Below the pieces are notes generated by a model that searched no databases, was not told the origin of the DNA, and was given only the letters and a program-made list of their open reading frames with translations. From the NCBI GenBank assembly GCA_039516895.1, contig CP154437.1, positions 1,054,001 through 1,118,000 of the forward strand: a DNA stretch of 64,000 bases, written 5' to 3'. Positions 54,261-64,000 of the stretch are shown piece after piece (the stretch's first letter is position 1; every line of letters starts with the position of its first letter). Origin of the DNA: Campylobacter coli. GTDB taxonomy: Bacteria; Campylobacterota; Campylobacteria; Campylobacterales; Campylobacteraceae. The translations under genes and the position numbers were made by a program.

Positions 54261-54881
54261 TTTACATCCTTAAGTAAATTTTACAAATGTTTACAAGCAA
54301 TATTTATTCCACTATATCTAGTCATATATTAATTCCTACAAACCCACAACTTAAAAAATAAAATTAAAATCTACATTCAAAATACTATGCCTCTTAGCTA
54401 AATATTTTAAAAGATTAAATAAGCTAATAATTAACACCATAAAACATAAACGAAGCAATCGATCAACCAAACACACTAAATTCAAATAAACTGATTAAAG
54501 CAAGGACTGATAAAGTGTTTAACTAAAACTAATTAAACTAATTAAATCAAATAAATAAGCTAAATCAATTAACCCATTTAAATCAAATAACCCAATAATT
54601 AATATAAGCATAGATAAGTAAAAGTATTACACAAAGCATTCTAAAGGGATTAAATAAATTAGAGCCATTGGAATAAACTACTTCAATCCATCTAAACAAG
54701 TAAATTAAACCCATGAACCTAAATACAACCATAATAACTAAAACAATCCAAGTTTAATTCAGTCAATCCAATAAAAGAACCTAAACAATAAATGATTAAC
54801 TCTAACCCATTAACAAATACAAACTAAATTAAATCATTATTAGCACAAACAACCCCATCAACCCCATAAAAGAATATCTTA

Positions 54882-55204
54882 AACCATTAAACTAAAAAAC
54901 AGATTCAATAAATAAAAAGAACAATTAATACAAAAACATATTTAATTAGCATACAAAAAATAAATTTAATAGATAAAAATATACAAGCAAACACCAAATT
55001 TAACAATTAAACCAAAAACAGATTAAAAATGATTAAACCATCAGCCCAACTTAACCAACCAAGCTCACAACCAATCAACCCACCAAATAAAGCAAGTGTA
55101 TTCAAACAATAAAAAAACCCAAACAAATTTACCAGCCTAGTAAATCAATATCTTAACACCACCCAAAAAACCATACAATGAAATTATAAACCAAACACAA
55201 AGAC
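54882..55204. repeat. Tandem repeat unit 1 (323 bp) in the A/C-rich tract
   Basis: The unit begins AACCATTAAACTAAAAAAC and ends CCAAACACAAAGAC. The next unit follows without gap and is about 97 % identical by eye. The start word reappears a third time in partial form at 55531 (AACAATTAAACTAAAAACAG). Confidence 0.85.
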
Positions 55205-55530
55205 AACCATTAAACTAAAAAACAGATTCAATAAATAAAAAGAACAATTAATACAAAAACATATTTAATTAGCATATAAAAAATAAATTTAATAGATAAA
55301 AATATACAAGCAAACACCAAATTTAACAATTAAACTAAAAACAGATTAAAAATGATTAAACCATCAGCCCAACTCAACCAACTAAGCTCACAATCAATCA
55401 ACCCACCAACTAAAGCAAGTGTATTCAAACAATAAAAATATAACCTAAACAAATTTACCAGCCTAGTAAATCAATATCTTAACACCACCCAAAAAACCAT
55501 ACAATGAAATTATAAACCAAACACAAAGAC
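55205..55530. repeat. Tandem repeat unit 2 (326 bp) in the A/C-rich tract
   Basis: This direct copy of the preceding unit has about ten differences. Most substitutions are C/T exchanges (for example ACCAACC against ACCAACT), plus a small length change near 55437. Confidence 0.85.
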
Positions 55531-55860
55531 AACAATTAAACTAAAAACAGATTAAAGTGAACAACTCTAAGCAACCTAACTATAACTAAGCATAACCATA
55601 ACTCAGCATAAAAAGAATGATTAATACATATAAAAACAAATTCAACATATTGAACCAAACTAACCAAGCATAATAAAGAACAATCAACATATAAAAACAA
55701 ATTCAATATATTAAAACAGTTTCAATAAACATAATAAAAAAGAACAATTAATACAAAAACAGATTCAATAAACATAAAGATAATTATTCTAAATCCCATC
55801 TAAAACAACAATAAAAACAAACATATGATTTATATATAAAGTAAGTAAAGAAGAATTAAC

Positions 55861-55979
55861 AAGTCCGCAATGAGCTACTTTCCCCCTGCCAGTAAGGCGT
55901 AGTATCATCACCCACGATGTGCTTAGCTTCTTGGTTCGGGATGGAGCAAGGCGTTTCCACATCTGTATAATCACGGACA
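55861..55979 (-). rRNA. rrf: 5S ribosomal RNA
   Basis: The leftward strand reads TGTCCGTGATTATACAGATG at the 5' end and ends GCGGACTT, closing helix I. The internal CGCCTTGCTCCATCCCGAAC is conserved 5S sequence. The ends are approximate by a few bases. Confidence 0.93.
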
Positions 55980-56303
55980 TTGTTATTTAAATATTCTTTG
56001 AAAGATTTAACTTAAGAATAAAGCTTTTATTTTTTATTCTATTTTTTTATTTTTTTGCTTTTCTTCTATTCTTTTTTATTTCTTTTGCTTTATATTCTTT
56101 TATTTTTTAAATCTTATCTTTCATCTTATCAATGAATAAAATCTTTATTCTCTTTGATAAGCTTTTATTTTAGAATACTTAAAAAACAATGTTAAGAGCA
56201 AGTTCTAATATAAACCCTACTTGCAAGATTTCCATATCACTTTGAATGATTATTGTTATTCAAAGCTTTACTAAAAACCTTAACAAGGAAGTGATGCTTT
56301 ATT
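55980..56303 (-). other. 23S-5S spacer with 23S 3' processing stem and hairpins
   Basis: Contains the 3' half of the 23S processing stem (56272-56297) and two perfect hairpins, CTTTGAAT/ATTCAAAG (56240-56265) and GAATAAA/TTTATTC (about 56133-56149). A long T-rich tract on the + strand (56020-56110) is a purine-rich stretch in the RNA. At 320 bases it is long for a 23S-5S spacer. Confidence 0.6.
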
Positions 56304-59210
<2,907 letters not shown>

Positions 59211-59828
59211 TTTTTTACCTTCTTTAGCGTCAAGGCAAAGCCTTGACTAAGAAGCAAGCTAAAGGCCTACCCCGCCAACCTAAAAGATATTAGGCTGATA
59301 AAGTAAGTTAAAGACTAGTAGTCTTTCTTGCTTCTTCTGCTAAGAATATGCATAAAAGTTAGATATAATCTAACTTCTACCTTTTTTATTGATTCTAAAA
59401 CGCATCACTTCCTTGTTAAAGTTTTTATGATAAGACTTCATTATCTTAAGACGGAAAGCATTCAAACACTTAATATAAATACTAAAATTCAATTAATATT
59501 TAAACCAAGTCGTGAGTTTGAAACTTATCTTTAATTTATAAACTTTAGATCTAATATTCTCTTTATTATAAAAAATAAAGATAGTTAAAAGATATAAGTA
59601 AAACCAAAGAAAAGATAATTGGGTTTTATCCTTTAACAAGTCCTGTAAAATTGTTTTTATTAAAACTTGCTTGTGACTCTTAACAATGATAATTATAAAG
59701 AACATTTAGGTTTAAAACCTAAAGGAAGTATATGATATATCAAAGTATATTTATAAAATATATACTTGCTTTAGATTTTAAAACTTGATTTCAAATCTTG
59801 TTTTTATCTTTTAAGATTGATATTTCTA
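59211..59828 (-). other. tRNA-Ile to 23S spacer with 5' processing stem and three hairpins
   Basis: The 23S 5' processing arm lies at 59402-59427. Between it and the mature 5' end are three perfect hairpins: GTCAAGGC/GCCTTGAC (59229-59247), AAAGAC/GTCTTT (near 59311-59327) and GTTAGAT/ATCTAAC (near 59357-59373). No protein gene is credible. Confidence 0.6.
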
Positions 59829-59905
59829 TGGTGGGCCTAACAAGACTTGAACTTGTGACCTCACCCTTATCAGGGGTGCACTCTAACCAGCTGAGCTATA
59901 GGCCC
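59829..59905 (-). tRNA. tRNA-Ile (GAT)
   Basis: A 77-base cloverleaf including an encoded CCA end. Acceptor GGGCCTA pairs with TAGGCCC, and the anticodon arm is CCCTGATAAGGG with anticodon GAT. T-loop GTTCAAGTC. Confidence 0.97.
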
Positions 59906-59912
59906 TTAATAA

Positions 59913-59988
59913 TGGTGGAGAATAGCGGGATCGAACCGCTGACCTCCTGCGTGCAAAGCAGGCGCTCTCCCAGCTGAGCTAATTCCCC
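59913..59988 (-). tRNA. tRNA-Ala (TGC)
   Basis: A 76-base cloverleaf with encoded CCA. 5' GGGGAAT, anticodon arm CTGCTTTGCACGCAG with anticodon TGC, T-loop GTTCGATCC. It is seven bases from tRNA-Ile, and both lie in the 16S-23S spacer. Confidence 0.97.
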
Positions 59989-60009
59989 ATAAACAATTAG
60001 CTTTATCAT

Positions 60010-60027
60010 CAATCTTTGAAATCTAAA
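60010..60027 (-). other. 16S processing stem, 3' arm
   Basis: CAATCTTTGAAATCTAAA is the exact reverse complement of 61745-61762 on the other flank of 16S. The pair forms an 18-bp RNase III-type stem that loops out the 16S gene. Confidence 0.75.
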
Positions 60028-60088
60028 CAAGAATCAATTGAGTTTATAATGAAGTAATAGTTGTGAGACTTATTACTTTGTACTCTAG

Positions 60089-61600
<1,512 letters not shown>

Positions 61601-62100
61601 AAATTATAGATAGTTTAATCTTTTTCTTCAAAGAAAAAGTAATGAAGATTAAAAATAAAAACTTTTAATCTTTAAATATTTAGATTGAATAGATTTTACA
61701 TAATTGCTTATGCCTAAATCTTTTCTGGCTCAATCGATCACTTATTTAGATTTCAAAGATTGACTAATAAGATTTGAAATAACAATATTAATTTTAAAGA
61801 ACAAAAACAAAAAATCATTTATTGTTTATAAATAAAGTTTAGTAATAATAAAGTTTTATAAACTTGAATTGATTTGACTAGGATTAAAATTAATTTAAAA
61901 CTAGAAACAAGGGTTTACAAAATCTTCATTTAGCTTTATAAACTTTAGTTTATAATTTAAAGATTTTAAAGTCCTTTTTTGAAAAAGGAAATGAAAGTAT
62001 AACTAATTAAGCTTAAAGGAGGATTAAATAAATTATTTTTTTAATTAATTTTGGCAAAAAATTAAAAACTAGATTTTTTTGCCAATCAGCTAGCTAACTT
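61601..62100 (-). promoter_or_regulatory. rRNA operon upstream region (promoter and 16S leader)
   Basis: About 500 AT-rich bases lie upstream of 16S with no gene. They contain the 5' arm of the 16S processing stem (61745-61762), an inverted repeat TTATAAACT/AGTTTATAA (61936-61955), and a short stem TCCTTTTT/AAAAAGGA (61972-61989). A leftward TATACT box at 61996-62001 is a candidate -10 for the rRNA promoter. The exact promoter is not certain. Confidence 0.5.
62051..62085. repeat. 11-bp inverted repeat upstream of the amino-acid-binding protein gene
   Basis: TTGGCAAAAAA (62051-62061) and TTTTTTGCCAA (62075-62085) are perfect reverse complements, 13 bases apart. It lies 18 bases before the TATAAT of the next gene, between divergent genes. 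It could be a regulator site or a structural insulator. Confidence 0.6.
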
Positions 62101-62103
62101 TGA

Positions 62104-62109
62104 TATAAT
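62104..62109 (+). promoter_or_regulatory. -10 box of the amino-acid-binding protein gene
   Basis: TATAAT in the context TTTGATATAATCATAG, 31 bases before the ATG. AAGGAAAAC is the Shine-Dalgarno. The Campylobacter -10 signature TTTGATATAAT is typical. Confidence 0.7.
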
Positions 62110-62140
62110 CATAGAGAAAATTTTACTATAAAGGAAAACA

Positions 62141-62911
62141 ATGAAAAAGTTTTTAACCGCTTTCTTAGTTGCCTTCACGGGCTTATTTTTAGTAGCTTGC
62201 CAAAACACCAAAACAGAAAATAATGCAAGCAATGAAGCTAATACCACACTCACTTTAAAGGTTGGGACTGCTCCAAATTACAAACCTTTTAATTATAAGC
62301 AAGATTCTAAACTTACGGGTTTTGATACTGATTTGGTTGAAGAAATTGCTCAAAAAAATGGTATTGAAATTGTTTGGGTTGAAACTAATTTTGATGGATT
62401 GATCCCTGCTTTAAAGGCGGGCAAGATCGATATGATCGCTTCAGCTATGAGTGCTACAGATGAAAGAAGACAAAGTGTAGATTTTACAAAACCTTATTAT
62501 ATGAGTAAAAATCTTTATATTAAACTTAAAAATAATGAAGCTCTTCAAACAAAAACTGATCTAGAAGGTAAAAAAATAGGAGTTCAGTTAGGAACTTTGC
62601 AAGAAAATACAGCAAAGACTATCAAAGATGCACAAATTCAAAGTAATAAGGATTTGAATATAGCTGTTTTAGCACTAAAAAATAATAAAATCGACGCTAT
62701 TGTTGCCGATGAGGATACTGCTAAAGGCTTTTTGGCTGAAAATTCTGATTTAGTAAGCTTTTATCAAGAAACAGATGGTGGCGAAGGTTTTAGTTTTGCT
62801 TTTGATAAAGATAAACAAAAAGAAGTTATAGAAATATTTAATGAAGGTATAGATGAAGCAAAGGCTAGTGGATTTTATGATAATCTTATAAAAAAATACG
62901 AACTAGAATAA
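62141..62911 (+). CDS. hisJ: Polar amino-acid ABC transporter substrate-binding lipoprotein (HisJ-like)
   Basis: The 256-residue protein has a lipoprotein signal ending FLVACQNT (lipobox L-V-A-C, Cys20). The solute-binding family 3 fold has KVGTAPNYKPFNYKQDSKLT near the start, then GFDTDLVEEIA, IDMIASAMSATDERRQSVDF (the R of the ligand-carboxylate site) and the hinge KIGVQLGTLQENTA. It binds an amino acid in the periplasm. In C. jejuni the gene in this position is annotated hisJ, but the ligand cannot be told from sequence. No permease genes follow in this window. Confidence 0.85.
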   Translation: MKKFLTAFLVAFTGLFLVACQNTKTENNASNEANTTLTLKVGTAPNYKPFNYKQDSKLTGFDTDLVEEIAQKNGIEIVWVETNFDGLIPALKAGKIDMIASAMSATDERRQSVDFTKPYYMSKNLYIKLKNNEALQTKTDLEGKKIGVQLGTLQENTAKTIKDAQIQSNKDLNIAVLALKNNKIDAIVADEDTAKGFLAENSDLVSFYQETDGGEGFSFAFDKDKQKEVIEIFNEGIDEAKASGFYDNLIKKYELE

Positions 62912-62928
62912 GCGTGAAATTTCACGCT
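62911..62928 (+). terminator. Terminator after hisJ
   Basis: AGCGTGAAATTTCACGCT is a perfect 18-base palindrome overlapping the stop codon; T-rich sequence follows from 62928. Confidence 0.7.
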
Positions 62929-63297
62929 TCTATGCTAGAATTTTAAATATCATATTTTCTCTCTTTTGCAACTTTTAAAAGTTTTTATTGTTATTGCATA
63001 CAAAAATCTTGCTAGTACACTCTAATAAAGACAAATCAATTATAAAATTACTAAAAAAGAAATTTGCTACTTTTTATAATCTTTACTTAGATATTCTTTA
63101 AGTCAAAATTTAGCACTACCACGCTAATATCTAAATACCATACTAAATCAAACAATTTTCATCTTTAGAATAATAAAGTCACGAGTTACAAATCTAAAAA
63201 AAATTAGAAATTGAATTAAGTTCTAGAAACATTTTAGATACAAGTTGATTTTTAACTAATCAAAGCTATAATTTCAAAGTCAAAATAAGGAACGACT
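62929..63297 (+). promoter_or_regulatory. Intergenic region before corA, with promoter
   Basis: About 370 AT-rich bases without a gene or clear relic. A TATAAT -10 box lies at 63267-63272 (GCTATAATTTC), 25 bases before the ATG, and AAGGAACG is the Shine-Dalgarno. Confidence 0.5.
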
Positions 63298-64000
63298 ATG
63301 CTTTACATTTACATAAAAACACAAAATGCCTTAGTGCAAAGAATTAATTTTAATCTTGATAATCAAGAATTACCGCAAAATATCTTATGGATTGATTTGC
63401 TTCATCCAAGCGCGGCAGAAATTGCCTTTATATCAAATGAATTTAATCTTGAATTTCCAACAAAGGAAGAGAGAGAAGAAATAGAACTTAGCGCAAAGTA
63501 CTGGGAGGATAATGCTACTATAACTATCAATGCTCATTTTTTGATTCGAGAATTTAAGAATGATAACGAAGAGCAAAACTCAATTAAGCTTCGCACTGAA
63601 ATTGTAACTTTTGCAACAGCTAAAAATATTTTATTTACAATAAGATATAATGAATTTAGCACCTTTGAAGAAATTCAAGCAAGGATATTAGCAAGTCCAA
63701 AGAATTTTGAAGATGGTTTTGATATTATCGATAAAATGTTTGAAGTACGAGTTGAAAAAGATGCGGATTTGCTCGAGTGGATAGATAAAGAAGCAAGACG
63801 CTTAAGAACAACTGTTTTAGAGAAAAAAGATGAGTATAGTTATGATGAGATGTTAAAAGATATCTCAAGTTTACAAGAACTTAATATGCGAGTTAGAGAT
63901 TCTTTATTTGATAAACGTCGTGCTATGACTTCCTTACTGAAAAGTGATAAAATCGATAGGGATATAAAACAAAATTTAACTATAGTTTTAAAAGACTTGA
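63298..64000 (+). CDS. corA: CorA-type magnesium/cobalt transport protein, N-terminal part
   Basis: The gene runs off the right edge; 234 residues are visible, all of the N-terminal cytoplasmic domain. The pattern ILWIDLLHPSAAEIAFISNE and EEREEIELSAKYWEDNATIT, followed by long helices (MFEVRVEKDADLLEWIDKEA, LLKSDKIDRDIKQNLT), is that of CorA. The GMN signature and two membrane helices lie beyond the window. The family exports or imports divalent cations, in most bacteria Mg2+ uptake. It begins at ATG 63298. Confidence 0.87.
   Translation, partial: MLYIYIKTQNALVQRINFNLDNQELPQNILWIDLLHPSAAEIAFISNEFNLEFPTKEEREEIELSAKYWEDNATITINAHFLIREFKNDNEEQNSIKLRTEIVTFATAKNILFTIRYNEFSTFEEIQARILASPKNFEDGFDIIDKMFEVRVEKDADLLEWIDKEARRLRTTVLEKKDEYSYDEMLKDISSLQELNMRVRDSLFDKRRAMTSLLKSDKIDRDIKQNLTIVLKDL

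Larger units (their letters stand above)
54261..55860. other. 1.6-kb non-coding A/C-rich tract between a hypothetical gene and 5S rRNA
   Basis: No reading frame of any length crosses this stretch on either strand. The + strand is dominated by A and C with few G, in words such as ATTAAAC, AACCAA and AAATCAA. This strand bias is unlike the rest of the window. It lies directly downstream of the 5S gene in the direction of rRNA transcription, so any read-through RNA would be U/G-rich. It holds a tandem duplication (54882-55530) and scattered shorter copies of the same words, such as ACAGATTCAATAAA. Confidence 0.75.

Noticed and set aside
54882..55530. Possible CRISPR array in the A/C-rich tract
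   Set aside because: The repeat unit is about 324 bp and tandem without spacers, with no short regular repeats of 25-37 bp and no cas genes.
62010..62030. Strong AAAGGAGGA Shine-Dalgarno-like sequence
   Set aside because: No start codon follows at a useful distance before stop codons; it lies in the non-coding region upstream of the rRNA operon.

Overview
The window is chromosomal DNA of a thermophilic Campylobacter of the C. jejuni / C. coli group. The evidence is the low-GC coding sequence, a 16S gene with C. jejuni/coli-type sequence, and diagnostic genes in a familiar order: a napAGHBLD operon, peb2, tandem metQ genes, ciaD, cfrA and hrcA-grpE-dnaK. Species is not settled. A few residues in DnaK (for example around 238-242, 326-330 and 555-560) differ from C. 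jejuni as I remember it, which would fit C. coli, but this is from memory only.

Region by region. 1-2930 (+): the end of ddl, an orphan Phd-type antitoxin, an alpha/beta hydrolase and a membrane-anchored MurF form a peptidoglycan operon closed by a strong hairpin. 3041-6550 (+): a single-chain LplT-PlsC-acyl-ACP synthetase for lysophospholipid recycling. 6628-7539 (-): an AEC-family carrier. 7698-18233 (-): one long leftward array. It starts with periplasmic nitrate reductase (napA, G, H, B, L, D), continues with a 58-residue membrane microprotein, AzlC, AzlD, a LysE-type exporter, a TPR-like protein and the invasion effector CiaD, and ends with cca and purU. 18503-21951 (-): thiol peroxidase, PEB2 and a UvrD-type helicase. 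22073-36205 (+): a membrane-anchored hypothetical, valS, metN-metI, three metQ genes, flgA, ubiX, coaD, tmk, hisS, speA and cysE, mostly overlapping or nearly touching. 36357-39042: aspB (+), a cupin (-) and a metallo-beta-lactamase-fold hydrolase (-).

39069-46754 (-) is an accessory-type Type I restriction-modification operon, hsdM-hsdS-ATPase-hsdR, with a 525-residue AAA/TOPRIM-like protein of defence type between hsdS and hsdR. 46874-50160 (-) is the heat-shock operon hrcA-grpE-dnaK, whose promoter carries both a HAIR-like (HspR) and a CIRCE-like (HrcA) inverted repeat. 50393-53502 holds the divergent iron genes cfrA (-) and tonB (+) with Fur-box-like sequence between them. 53811-54260 encodes an unrecognised coiled-coil protein. 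54261-55860 is a long non-coding A/C-rich stretch with a tandemly duplicated segment of about 324 bp. 55861-61600 (-) is a complete rRNA operon, 16S-tRNA-Ala-tRNA-Ile-23S-5S, with clear long processing stems. 62141-62911 (+) is an amino-acid-binding lipoprotein, and a CorA-type gene runs off the right edge.

The most interesting new signal is in front of the first metQ. A six-codon reading frame, MMPQMR, with its own Shine-Dalgarno, stops directly against one arm of an 11-bp hairpin. The other arm of that hairpin could instead pair with sequence just before the metQ ribosome-binding site. This looks like a methionine-sensing leader-peptide attenuator. Other points worth a second look are the ATPase inside the hsd operon, the composite HspR/HrcA operator, the duplicated A/C-rich tract beside the rRNA operon, and the unusual domain layouts of MurF and Tpx.
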